Of a stretch of DNA of 50,378 nucleotides, positions 24,040-31,550 are shown piece after piece. The translations under genes were made by a program, and so were the position numbers. Every line of letters begins with the position of its first letter. Position 1 is the first letter of the stretch. The stretch spans positions 112,243-162,620 of the forward strand of contig NZ_LMIJ01000030.1 of assembly GCF_001428665.1 (NCBI RefSeq), given 5' to 3'. This DNA is from Acidovorax sp. Root219 (GTDB taxonomy: Bacteria; Pseudomonadota; Gammaproteobacteria; Burkholderiales; Burkholderiaceae_C). The notes beneath the pieces are model-generated. The model had not been told where the DNA came from. It worked only from the letters and a program-made list of their open reading frames with translations, and did not search any database.

Positions 24040-24774
24040 ATGAAAGCCGTGCTGCGCTGGCTGGGCCTGGTGGTGTTCGCCGCGCTGGCGCTGCAGCTGT
24101 TCTTCGTGCTGCGCATCGCAGCCATGGTGGTCGTCAACCCCGAATCCACCAGCTTCCAGCGCTCCGAGGCCTGGGTGCAACTGGCCAGCAGCGGCCAGGT
24201 GCGCTGGCGCCAGCAATGGATGCCCTACGGCGAGATATCGGACCACTTGAAGCGCGCAGTGATCGCCTCGGAGGACGACGGCTTCGCCAACCACGACGGC
24301 GTGGACTGGGCTGCCATCGAGAAGGCCTGGGAGCGCAACGCCAAGGCCGAAGCCCAGGCCGCCAAGGCCCAGAACCGAGCCCCGGAAAAACCCCAGCGCG
24401 CGCCCAAGATTCGGGGCGGCTCCACCATCACCCAGCAACTGGCCAAGAACCTGCTGCTCTCGGGCGAGCGCACCCTGCTGCGCAAGGGGCAGGAGTTCGT
24501 GCTCACGCTGCTGCTGGAGCAACTGCTGAGCAAGGAGCGCATCCTGGAGATCTACCTCAACAGCGTGGAATGGGGCGAGGGTGTGTTCGGCGCCGAAGCC
24601 GCCGCCCAGCACTACTTTCGCAAGAGCGCCAACCGCCTCGCCCCGAGCGAAGCGGCCCGCCTGGCTGTGATGCTGCCGGCCCCCAAACGCTTTGAGAAGA
24701 CGCCGGGATCGGCCTATCTGGCAGGGCGCACGCGCACCATCCTGGCGCGGATGAACAGCGCTGAATTGCCCTGA
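24040..24774 (+). CDS. mtgA: Monofunctional biosynthetic peptidoglycan transglycosylase
   Basis: 244 aa with one N-terminal membrane segment (about 7-28) and a GT51 domain in the periplasm. Motif I contains the catalytic glutamate in ASEDDGFANHDGVD (Glu78), motif II GGSTITQQLAKNL, motif III the stretch RKGQEFVLTLLLEQLLSKERILEIYLN; no transpeptidase domain follows. It polymerises lipid II into glycan strands. An insertion rich in Ala, Lys and Gln (about 99-122) lies between the first two motifs. The start is preceded by an AAGAAAAAGAA purine run. Last gene of the ribonuclease-TonB-aroE-mtgA group. Confidence 0.95.
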   Translation: MKAVLRWLGLVVFAALALQLFFVLRIAAMVVVNPESTSFQRSEAWVQLASSGQVRWRQQWMPYGEISDHLKRAVIASEDDGFANHDGVDWAAIEKAWERNAKAEAQAAKAQNRAPEKPQRAPKIRGGSTITQQLAKNLLLSGERTLLRKGQEFVLTLLLEQLLSKERILEIYLNSVEWGEGVFGAEAAAQHYFRKSANRLAPSEAARLAVMLPAPKRFEKTPGSAYLAGRTRTILARMNSAELP

Positions 24775-24789
24775 GAACCCAACGAAACC

Positions 24790-26205
24790 TCAGGCGCGCC
24801 GGCTGAGAAGCAGCTGCACCGGGTGCTGCGGCCGCAGGGTCACATGCAGCCGGGGCTGCAGGGGCGGCGCCGCGTCCGGCACCCGCAGGGTATAGCGCTG
24901 CAGCAGCATCGCCGCCAGCAGCACCATCTCCAGCATCGCGAAGTGCTGGCCGATGCACACGCGCGGCCCCAGGCCGAAGGGAATCCACGCCCCCCGGGGT
25001 ATCTCGGGCGCGCCCTCCAGAAAGCGCTCGGGCAGGAAGCGCTCGGGCTGCGCAAACCAACGCCCGTCCCGGTGCAGCACCCAGGGCGTGATGCGCAGGA
25101 TCGACCCCTGGGGCACGGCTACACCGCCCAGCGTGAGGGGGGCCGTGGTGCGCCGGCTCATCACCGCAGCGACGGGCGGGTACAGGCGCATGGCCTCCTT
25201 CAGGGTGGCCGCCAGCCAGGGCAACTGCGTGATGTGCTCCGGGCCTGGCACATGGCCCTGCAGCACCGCGTCCACTTCGGCCTGGGCGCGTTGTGCCGCC
25301 TCGGGATGTTCGGCCATCAGCCGGCTCCACCACAAAAGGGCGGTGGCGCTGGTCTCGTGCCCTGCCTGGAAGCTGACCATGCACTGGTCGAACACCTCCT
25401 GAGGCGAAAGGGCCTCGCCCGTGGCCTCGTCGCGCAGGGTCAGCAGCATCTGCAGCAGGTCGCTGCGGTTCGCCGTGGGCGCCAGCCCTTGCTGGGCGTG
25501 CCGCTGGTCGATGTGGCGCTGCACCAGAGCGCGCAGCAGGCGCAGCGCCCGGCGCTTGGCCGCCTTGCCGGGCAGGGGCAGCCAGTCGGGCAGGGTGAAG
25601 GGCATGAACATCTCCGAGAACGCAGCGGCCGACAGCGTCTGGGTGGCCCAGGCAGCATCGCGCGCGTCTTCCTTGGCCGACTCGCCGAACAGGGTGCGCA
25701 GGATCACGTCCATGGCCACACCGGTCCACAGCCCTTCCATGCCGACCAGGGCCTCGGCCTGGCCTGCCGGCACGGCCGCGTCCAGTGCGGCCTGCGCGGC
25801 ACCGGTCATCAACTGCGCATAGCCTGCCACCCGCTTGGGCGCGAAGGCAGGCACCAGCATGCGCCGCTGGCGCTGCCAGGTGGCGTGCTCGGTCACCAGC
25901 ACGCTCTGGCCAAACACCTGCTCGAACACCTCGATGCCGCGCTCCCAGCGCACCAGGTGCTCGGCATGGGTGACCAGGGCCTCGCGCACGAGTTCGGGGG
26001 ACATGAGATCCCAGGCATCCTCGTTGACCAGCCGCATGCGCGTGAGATCGCCATGCTCGCGCTGCAGCCGCGTGACGAAGCCCAGGTAGTCGGCACGCAT
26101 GGCACGCAGCAGTGGCAAGCCCCACCAACGCGGCGATGGGCCTGATGCCTGCAGGGCGGGTGGGGCTGCGGCATGCGCAAGGTCGTCGGAAAGGGTTGTG
26201 TTCAT
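24790..26205 (-). CDS. Cytochrome P450
   Basis: 471 aa, complete. The I-helix motif AGHETSAT (oxygen activation), the K-helix ExxR in EAMRLYPPV, and the heme-binding loop FGLGPRVCIGQHFAMLE with Cys417 as the iron ligand are all intact. The overall pattern resembles the CYP102/CYP4-like fatty-acid or alkane hydroxylase side of the family, but the substrate is not readable. No membrane anchor, so it is soluble and would need a separate ferredoxin and reductase, which are not nearby. It is divergent from an AraC-type regulator with a 75-nt shared promoter region. Confidence 0.93.
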   Translation of the reverse strand: MNTTLSDDLAHAAAPPALQASGPSPRWWGLPLLRAMRADYLGFVTRLQREHGDLTRMRLVNEDAWDLMSPELVREALVTHAEHLVRWERGIEVFEQVFGQSVLVTEHATWQRQRRMLVPAFAPKRVAGYAQLMTGAAQAALDAAVPAGQAEALVGMEGLWTGVAMDVILRTLFGESAKEDARDAAWATQTLSAAAFSEMFMPFTLPDWLPLPGKAAKRRALRLLRALVQRHIDQRHAQQGLAPTANRSDLLQMLLTLRDEATGEALSPQEVFDQCMVSFQAGHETSATALLWWSRLMAEHPEAAQRAQAEVDAVLQGHVPGPEHITQLPWLAATLKEAMRLYPPVAAVMSRRTTAPLTLGGVAVPQGSILRITPWVLHRDGRWFAQPERFLPERFLEGAPEIPRGAWIPFGLGPRVCIGQHFAMLEMVLLAAMLLQRYTLRVPDAAPPLQPRLHVTLRPQHPVQLLLSRRA

Positions 26206-26242
26206 GCCGGCATGGTGGTGCGCCCCGCCACCGGCGTATTGA

Positions 26243-26258
26243 ACGATTGCGACATCGT
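26243..26258. promoter_or_regulatory. Dyad ACGAT-N6-ATCGT in the P450/AraC divergent promoter region
   Basis: A perfect 5-bp inverted repeat with a 6-nt spacer lies in the middle of the 75-nt gap between the divergent P450 and regulator genes. It is just upstream of TACACT (26267-26272), a -10-like hexamer eight bases before the regulator ATG. A short dyad like this occurs by chance at moderate frequency, so it is only a candidate operator. Confidence 0.3.
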
Positions 26259-26280
26259 CTCTCCCCTACACTCGGGCTCC

Positions 26281-27192
26281 ATGGCCATTCAGGCACCCCT
26301 TTCTGCCCGGCACCCCGATGGGCTCATTCCCTCGGGCCAGCTGTGGCTACCGCATGCCGGCCTGTCGGCCTGCGTGCGCGGCACCATCGTGCGCAGCACG
26401 CTGGGCCATGCGCTCAGCGATGAAGAACGCATCAACCGCTTTCCCGCGACGCCGCTGTGCAGCCTGAGCTGGTGGTTCACGGGCCGCAGCGAATGCCTGA
26501 TCCCCGAGCGGCACAGCTGCATGCCGGGCCTGGACAGCACGCGCGAGCCCTTCGCAGGGCGCTGGGTGCTGGCAGGCCCGCAGACCCGGCCCTCGACCAG
26601 CTGGTGCGCCGAACCCACGCACGCCATGATGGTGATGTTCATGCCCGATGCGCTGCACCTGCTCACCGGCCTGGCGCCCGAGCACCTGACCGACCGCACG
26701 GTGGATGCCGCCAAGCTGCTGCCGCGCGACTGGCTGGCCATGTGCGAGGCGGTGCAGCACCAGCCCGACGACGCGGCCCGCATGGAATGCCTGGAGCAGT
26801 TTCTGCTGCCGCGCTGGCAGGCCTGCAGGCCCGGCCCCGCCACAGCCACGCAGCGCTATGGCGACTGGGCCACGCACCTGGCGCAGCGCGCGGCGCATTC
26901 GGCGCCCGGCCGCAGCCTGCGCCAGCTGGAGCGGCGCATCAAGCGCTGGGCCGGGCTGCCGCTGCGCGAGCTGCGCGGCTTCGGCAAGGCCGAGCAGGCA
27001 TTCTTCGACACCATTGCCGCAGACACGGCCGAATCCCCGGTGCGCTGGGCCGAGGTGGCTGCGGGCGCCGGCTTTTCGGACCAGTCGCACCTGTGCCGCG
27101 TCACGCGGCGCATCACCGGCTATGCGCCGCAGGCGCTGTACGACGGCATCCGCCGCGACGAGGCCTTCTGGGTCTATCGCCTCTGGACGTAG
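26281..27192 (+). CDS. AraC-family transcriptional regulator
   Basis: 303 aa from the ATG at 26281. The N-terminal 190 residues form an effector-type domain (MPDALHLLTGLAPEHLTDRT is one recognisable stretch), and the C-terminal 110 carry the AraC helix-turn-helix pair; the second is clearest in WAEVAAGAGFSDQSHLCRVT, followed by RRITGYAPQAL. The divergent P450 gene is its likely target. Its last 19 bases overlap the convergent HD/kinase gene. TACACT ends eight bases before the start and there is no Shine-Dalgarno. Confidence 0.86.
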   Translation: MAIQAPLSARHPDGLIPSGQLWLPHAGLSACVRGTIVRSTLGHALSDEERINRFPATPLCSLSWWFTGRSECLIPERHSCMPGLDSTREPFAGRWVLAGPQTRPSTSWCAEPTHAMMVMFMPDALHLLTGLAPEHLTDRTVDAAKLLPRDWLAMCEAVQHQPDDAARMECLEQFLLPRWQACRPGPATATQRYGDWATHLAQRAAHSAPGRSLRQLERRIKRWAGLPLRELRGFGKAEQAFFDTIAADTAESPVRWAEVAAGAGFSDQSHLCRVTRRITGYAPQALYDGIRRDEAFWVYRLWT

Positions 27193-28325
27193 CTCACCCG
27201 GTGCGCCTCGGTAGGCAGCGGCACCTCCCAGCGCAGCAGCATCTCCAGCAGCCGCTTGTCGGACAGCGAGGTGTCGCGCCGCTGGTTGCGGGCCAGCAGC
27301 TCTGCACGCGGCTGCTCCAGATACATGATCTCCACCTCGGCGTGGTAGGCCAGGCACAGGTCCAGGGTCTTGGCGCGCATCTGGTCCGACAGGTGGGTGG
27401 CGTTCCAAACGAAGGGTTCGTGCGCCCGCAGCAGGGCCTTGGCCTGTTCCACCGCGTGGTGGGCCACCATGCCCTCGTTCCTGCCATGGCGCAGGCCCAG
27501 CTGAGCACGCGCATCGTCGAACGAAACCACCGGCAGCCGGGGGTGGTGGGTGGCAACCCAGGTGTCCTTGCCCGAGGCGGGCAAGCCCGACATCACCACC
27601 ACCCGTGAGCCGGGCTCCTGGTGCAGCGCATAGTCCGGGTGCACGTTCGCCCCGCGAAAGTAGCTGAGCGCGGTGTGCGCATCGGCAAAGGCACGCGGCT
27701 GGCCATAGCAGTTTTCCTCGCGCGCGAGTTCGCGGAACAGCTCAATGGCATCGAGCGTGCGCTGCGGGTCGGGGCAGACGCGGCCGCGCATGTCCGCCTC
27801 GGCCAGCAGGGCCAGCAGGTGCAGGTCCACCTGCCAGGACAGCTGGCGCACGGTGAACTCTGGCGATGTGCCCTTGCGCGAGGTCTCCAGCGCGAAGAAC
27901 GGCACCTGGTGCACGGCGATCAGCCGGCAGATGGCCTCGCGCACGGCCAGCGGCGCACCGGCGTGCCACAGCGCGATGCGCGCGTCGATGGCACCTTTGC
28001 GCGAGTGGCCGGGCTGCGATATGCGGCCCGTGGCCTCGTCCACCACCGTGGTGCTGCACTTGGCCACGTCGTGCAGCAGCGCGGCGAGGAACACGACCTC
28101 CTGGTCGGCACGCTCCAGCGCGGCGTAATCGGCACTGTCCAGCAGCGCGCGCAGCACCATGGCGGTGTGGGTCCATACATCGCCTTCTGCGTGGAACACG
28201 GGGTCCTGCGGCGTCGTGGCGGCCAGCCGCAGTTGCGGGAAGGCCTCCAGGCAGGCGCCCAGATCAGGCGCGCCGCCCGCGGCAGGGACCAGGCCCTGCA
28301 CGTCTTTCCATTGAAATATCGTCAT
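27174..28325 (-). CDS. HD-domain phosphoesterase / P-loop polynucleotide kinase (HD-Pnk-like RNA end-healing enzyme)
   Basis: 383 aa in two halves. Residues about 40-200 form an HD phosphohydrolase: His53, the pair His85-Asp86 in LLHDVAK, and downstream His/Asp residues. Residues about 240-383 form a kinase with the P-loop GLPASGKDT (247-255, Lys253), the acceptor-site aspartates in SFDD (268-271) and an Arg-rich lid (RNQRRD, 347-351). The same architecture was characterised in Runella as HD-Pnk, which removes 2',3'-cyclic phosphates and phosphorylates 5'-OH ends. The RNA ligase gene is 44 nt upstream, so the pair can heal and seal broken RNA. GGAG precedes the start. Confidence 0.85.
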   Translation of the reverse strand: MTIFQWKDVQGLVPAAGGAPDLGACLEAFPQLRLAATTPQDPVFHAEGDVWTHTAMVLRALLDSADYAALERADQEVVFLAALLHDVAKCSTTVVDEATGRISQPGHSRKGAIDARIALWHAGAPLAVREAICRLIAVHQVPFFALETSRKGTSPEFTVRQLSWQVDLHLLALLAEADMRGRVCPDPQRTLDAIELFRELAREENCYGQPRAFADAHTALSYFRGANVHPDYALHQEPGSRVVVMSGLPASGKDTWVATHHPRLPVVSFDDARAQLGLRHGRNEGMVAHHAVEQAKALLRAHEPFVWNATHLSDQMRAKTLDLCLAYHAEVEIMYLEQPRAELLARNQRRDTSLSDKRLLEMLLRWEVPLPTEAHRVSYVQRR

Positions 28326-28369
28326 TGCATTCTCCTGGGCGGATGGGCCCGCCGTGGGGGTTGTTGCGC

Positions 28370-29230
28370 TCAGAGGCGGCCGCCGCCAGCCAAGGGCCAG
28401 CGCTTGTCGACCTCGGGACCGAACAGGTCCACGCCCGCACGCAGGCGGTTGGGGATGACCGGGCGCTCGCTGTGGTGCGACTGCGAATCCAGGATGGTCT
28501 GGATGAAGTCCGGCCGCACGAGCTTGAAGCGCCCCACGGTCCGGCCGCCCTCCTCCACCTTGATGTACAGGCCCTCGGCCAGCTCGGACCGATCCGTCTG
28601 CTGCCAGCACAGTGCCAGGTCGAGCCCCTGTCGCGCCACCTCGTCCTCGAACGCGGCACGCCACTGCCCCGTGCGCGCCAGCGACGGCGCCAGCAGTGCC
28701 TGCAGCGCCTGCATGCGAGGCGGCGCAAGGCCGGCGTAGAGCACCGGCACCGAGACCACGGGCACGCCGGCCAGCAGGGCATGCCGGGCGGGTGTGTCGA
28801 GAAAGTCACCGGTGCGGCGGTCCCGGATGTCGAACTCGCAGAACAGGTGCGGCAGCGCGTCGTAGTAGACCGAGTGCTTGGCGTGCATGAACTCGCCGTA
28901 CAGCACGTAACGGTCTTCCAGCACGTCGAGCAGCCGGCCCTCGTGCGCCCGGGCCCATTGCTTGAACAGGTTGAATTGGCGCTCGCGGCCGCCCAGGCGG
29001 TCCACGTCGAGGTAGTGGCCGCGCGACTGCAGCAGCAACTGGCCCGCGGCGTCGAAGCTCAAGCCAGCGTTGGCGGCGTCGAGCTTTTCCTCCACCACGA
29101 TGGTCTTGCCCAGCAGCTCGGCATAGGGAACGGGGTCGCCCTTGTCGCCGGGCTGGTAGCGGGAGCCCTGCAGATGGGGCGTACGGGGGTATTTCGCGAG
29201 TTCGCGGTTGTGCAGAAAGGTGTGCGTCAT
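28370..29230 (-). CDS. ATP-dependent RNA ligase
   Basis: 286 aa. Nucleotidyltransferase motif I is VVEEKLDAANAG with Lys49 as the probable AMP acceptor (the usual KxDG has Ala for Gly); later motifs are LYGEFMHAKHSVYYD (motif III region), GLYIKVEEGG (motif IV) and VGRFKLVRPDF (motif V, with its lysine). The protein is small and lacks the extra domains of DNA ligases, as in the Rnl group. It would seal 5'-phosphate and 3'-OH RNA ends made by the HD-Pnk-like enzyme encoded 44 nt downstream. GGAG lies six bases before the start. Upstream is a 427-nt region without a gene. Confidence 0.85.
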   Translation of the reverse strand: MTHTFLHNRELAKYPRTPHLQGSRYQPGDKGDPVPYAELLGKTIVVEEKLDAANAGLSFDAAGQLLLQSRGHYLDVDRLGGRERQFNLFKQWARAHEGRLLDVLEDRYVLYGEFMHAKHSVYYDALPHLFCEFDIRDRRTGDFLDTPARHALLAGVPVVSVPVLYAGLAPPRMQALQALLAPSLARTGQWRAAFEDEVARQGLDLALCWQQTDRSELAEGLYIKVEEGGRTVGRFKLVRPDFIQTILDSQSHHSERPVIPNRLRAGVDLFGPEVDKRWPLAGGGRL

Positions 29231-29350
29231 GGAAGTCTCCGGCAGGCAGGGAACCAGGCAACAAGCAAGGCCTGGGACAGGGGCCAAAGACGACGCAGAA
29301 GGTCAGCAGGTGACCATGGGTGGCTGGCTCAAGGCAGGCAGTTCAGGGGC

Positions 29351-29480
29351 CGGGCGCACGGTGTGCGACCAGGGAACTGGCTGGCTTGCCCGCATGCCCA
29401 CACGAATGGCATGACCCGGGGCTTGAGGCCGCGGGCTTCGTGTGGCGTGTCGTTCAGCAGGAACGGGGGATGCGGGGCAT
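29351..29480. other. Hairpin-rich stretch in the 427-nt gene-free region upstream of the RNA-repair operon
   Basis: Bases 29231-29657 hold no convincing gene. Within them a 9-bp perfect inverted repeat, CCACACGAA (29398-29406) with TTCGTGTGG (29437-29445), encloses two further helices (CCCG/CGGG and GGC/GCC). Flanking it are CGCAC/GTGCG (29355-29367), CCAG/CTGG around a GGAA loop (29369-29380), CGTTC/GAACG (29451-29465) and ATGC/GCAT (29470-29480). An alternative helix CATGCC/GGCATG (29393-29413) excludes the main one. It may be a structured 5' leader of the RNA ligase message or a separate small RNA; either strand could be the functional one. Confidence 0.4.
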
Positions 29481-29517
29481 GTCGGTCTCGAAGGTGAGGA
29501 TTTTTGAAAGAGGGCGA

Positions 29518-29546
29518 ATGCTACGGGCGAGCGCCGGTGTTTTCAA
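29518..29546 (-). promoter_or_regulatory. Sigma-70-type promoter TTGAAA-N17-TAGCAT facing the RNA ligase gene
   Basis: On the minus strand TTGAAA (29546-29541; 5 of 6 matches) and TAGCAT (29523-29518; 4 of 6) are 17 nt apart, the best-spaced promoter seen in the window. Transcription would start near 29511 and produce a leader of about 280 nt, covering the hairpin-rich stretch, before the RNA ligase start. Confidence 0.5.
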
Positions 29547-29657
29547 GAACAGCGCGCAACTCTGGTGTTTTATTGCCACAGCCAGGCGCTGTCTGTGCGC
29601 CTCCCGCACCGCTTCTGGCCGTGTGCACACAGGGTGGCGCAGGGATGCGCCAGGGCA

Positions 29658-30659
29658 TCATGCGCTGGCGCGCGAGACGATCTCGAAGCCGATGTCGACG
29701 ATGGGCTGATCGACCGGGCGGCCTTCCGCGCGGTCATCGATGAACTGGGCGGCGGTGCGGCCGATGCGCGTGCCGTCGATGCGCACCGTGGTCAGGGCCG
29801 GCTGCAGGCTGGCGGCGAACTCCAGGTCGCCCAGGCCCACGACGGCCAGTTGCCCCGGTACCGACAGGCCGCGCGCCTGGGCTTCGATCAGCACTCCCAG
29901 GGCCAGCATGTCCGAGCTGCAGAACACCGCATCGGTGTCGGGGTGGTCGGCCAGCGCTGTCACCAGCCCGCTGCGCCCCGACCCCAGGGTGGTGGGTGCT
30001 GGCACCAGCACCGCAGGCACCTCGGCCGCCAGGCCCAGTGCCCGGGCCGCGCGCCGAAACCCGCCCATGCGCAGGCGCGCCCGGTCATCGTTGGCGCCGA
30101 GCAGCAAGGGCTGCCGGTAGCCGCGCTGGTACAGGAATTGGCAGACCGCCTCGCCGATGCCTTCGTGGGAGAAACCCACCAGCATGTCGATGGGGGTGGG
30201 CGTCAGGTCCCAGGTCTCGACCACCGGGATGCCGGCGGCCAGCAACTGGCGACGGCCTTCCACCGAATGCATGATGCCGGTCAGCACGATGCCATCGGGC
30301 CGGCGCCGGATGATGGCGTCGAGCAGCGCGTCCTCGCGCGAGGCGTCGTAGCCACTCTGGCCGATCATCAATTGGTAGCCGCGTTCGTCCAGCGCCTGGT
30401 TCAGCGAGCGCACGGTTTCCTGGAACACCGGCCCCGTCAGCGTGGGCAGCACCGCGGCCACCAGCCGGGCGCGCGAGGAGCGCAGGCCACCGGCCATGCC
30501 GTTGGGGACGAAGCCTGTCTGGCTGACCACTTCGCGCACCTTGAGCAAGGTGGCGGGCGCCACCCGCTCCGGGGTGTTCAGCGCACGCGACACCGTCATG
30601 GCGGACACACCGGCCATGCGGGCGATGTCGTGAACGGTGAAGACTTGGGGCTTTTTCAT
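29658..30659 (-). CDS. LacI-family transcriptional regulator
   Basis: 333 aa. The N-terminal helix-turn-helix and hinge are TVHDIARMAGVSAMTVSRAL, followed by a periplasmic-binding-protein-like effector domain (RPDGIVLTGIMHS, DAVFCSSDMLALG and VVGLGDLEFAASL). The type resembles GntR-like LacI proteins that sense sugars or sugar acids. No transport or sugar-catabolic gene is adjacent: the RNA-repair operon is downstream and a divergent lipid-synthesis operon upstream, so its targets are likely elsewhere. The start at 30659 gives the canonical MKKPQVFTVHDIA. Confidence 0.93.
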   Translation of the reverse strand: MKKPQVFTVHDIARMAGVSAMTVSRALNTPERVAPATLLKVREVVSQTGFVPNGMAGGLRSSRARLVAAVLPTLTGPVFQETVRSLNQALDERGYQLMIGQSGYDASREDALLDAIIRRRPDGIVLTGIMHSVEGRRQLLAAGIPVVETWDLTPTPIDMLVGFSHEGIGEAVCQFLYQRGYRQPLLLGANDDRARLRMGGFRRAARALGLAAEVPAVLVPAPTTLGSGRSGLVTALADHPDTDAVFCSSDMLALGVLIEAQARGLSVPGQLAVVGLGDLEFAASLQPALTTVRIDGTRIGRTAAQFIDDRAEGRPVDQPIVDIGFEIVSRASA

Positions 30660-30783
30660 GGGGCGGCGCAAATGCCAGACAGTATGCGCGGGAACGCGCG
30701 CCCCCATGCGCCCGCCGGCAGCCTCCCGCACCCCAGGGCAGGTGCCTCCTGCGCTGCTCGGCAAGGTCACGCGGGTTCGCCCG

Positions 30784-30789
30784 TATCAT
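30784..30789 (+). promoter_or_regulatory. -10-like hexamer TATCAT, 7 nt before the acyltransferase start
   Basis: TATCAT matches TATAAT at 5 of 6 positions and is followed by CCGCGCC and the ATG. No Shine-Dalgarno is present, so the first gene of this operon may be translated from a leaderless transcript. Confidence 0.42.
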
Positions 30790-30796
30790 CCGCGCC

Positions 30797-31549
30797 ATGC
30801 TTGCCAAGTTGATGAGTCTCCTTCTTCTGGGAATAGTGCGGTTCCTGACCGGCTCCCAGGCCCGCTGGTATGGTTGCCCCCCGAAGGCGGAGCAGCGCAT
30901 CTACTTCGCCAACCACCAGAGCCATGCCGACATGGTGCTGATCTGGGCGGCCCTGCCCGAGGAGCTGCGCAGCATCACCCGCCCGATCGCCGCCAAGGAC
31001 TACTGGACCAAGACACCGTTTCGCCAGTGGATCACCACCGCCGTGTTCAATGCGGTGTACGTGGACCGGCAGGCCACACCGGCACGCCCAGCACCTGTGG
31101 AGCCCGTGGCTGCCGGTGTGGCACTGCCCGATTCGGAAACGGCCTCTGCCGGCGGGCCCGACCCGGCGCCCGAGGCGCCACCCAAGCCTCCCACGCCTGA
31201 GGCCTTGCGCGCCGCTCTGCCCGAGGGCGACCCGCTTGCGCCCCTGGTGAAGGCGCTGGAGAGCGGTGACTCCATCGTGATCTTTCCCGAGGGCACGAGG
31301 GGCCATGGCGAAGAGCCCCAGCCCTTCAAGTCGGGCCTGTTCAAGCTGGCCCAGATGTTCCCGCAGGTGGTGCTGGTGCCGGCCTGGATCAACAACGTGC
31401 AGCGCGTCATGCCCAAGGGCGAAGTGGTGCCCGTGCCCATCCTGTGCTCGGTGACCTTCGGGGCCCCGATCCAGTTGGATCCCGACGAGGAACGCCGCCC
31501 CTTTCTCGACCGTGCACGCCGTGCGGTCATCGCATTGAGGGAAGTGTGA
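30797..31549 (+). CDS. PlsC-type 1-acyl-sn-glycerol-3-phosphate acyltransferase
   Basis: 250 aa. Motif I is NHQSHAD (His40, Asp45; the NHxxxxD catalytic pair) and motif III is FPEGTRG at about 163-169; an N-terminal hydrophobic stretch anchors it to the membrane. Unusual is a Pro/Ala-rich insertion of about 55 residues (roughly 92-146) between motifs II and III, absent from typical PlsC. The next gene, one base further, is CdsA-like, so the two may make phosphatidic acid and CDP-diacylglycerol in sequence or act on a special lipid. Operon with ruvC. Confidence 0.87.
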   Translation: MLAKLMSLLLLGIVRFLTGSQARWYGCPPKAEQRIYFANHQSHADMVLIWAALPEELRSITRPIAAKDYWTKTPFRQWITTAVFNAVYVDRQATPARPAPVEPVAAGVALPDSETASAGGPDPAPEAPPKPPTPEALRAALPEGDPLAPLVKALESGDSIVIFPEGTRGHGEEPQPFKSGLFKLAQMFPQVVLVPAWINNVQRVMPKGEVVPVPILCSVTFGAPIQLDPDEERRPFLDRARRAVIALREV

Positions 31550-31550
31550 G

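Noticed and set aside
29231..29500. Sigma-54 site or a tRNA upstream of the RNA ligase gene
   Set aside because: No GG-N10-GC pair with a TTGC -12 box was found, and no cloverleaf with a T-loop consensus and acceptor stem could be built from the hairpins.
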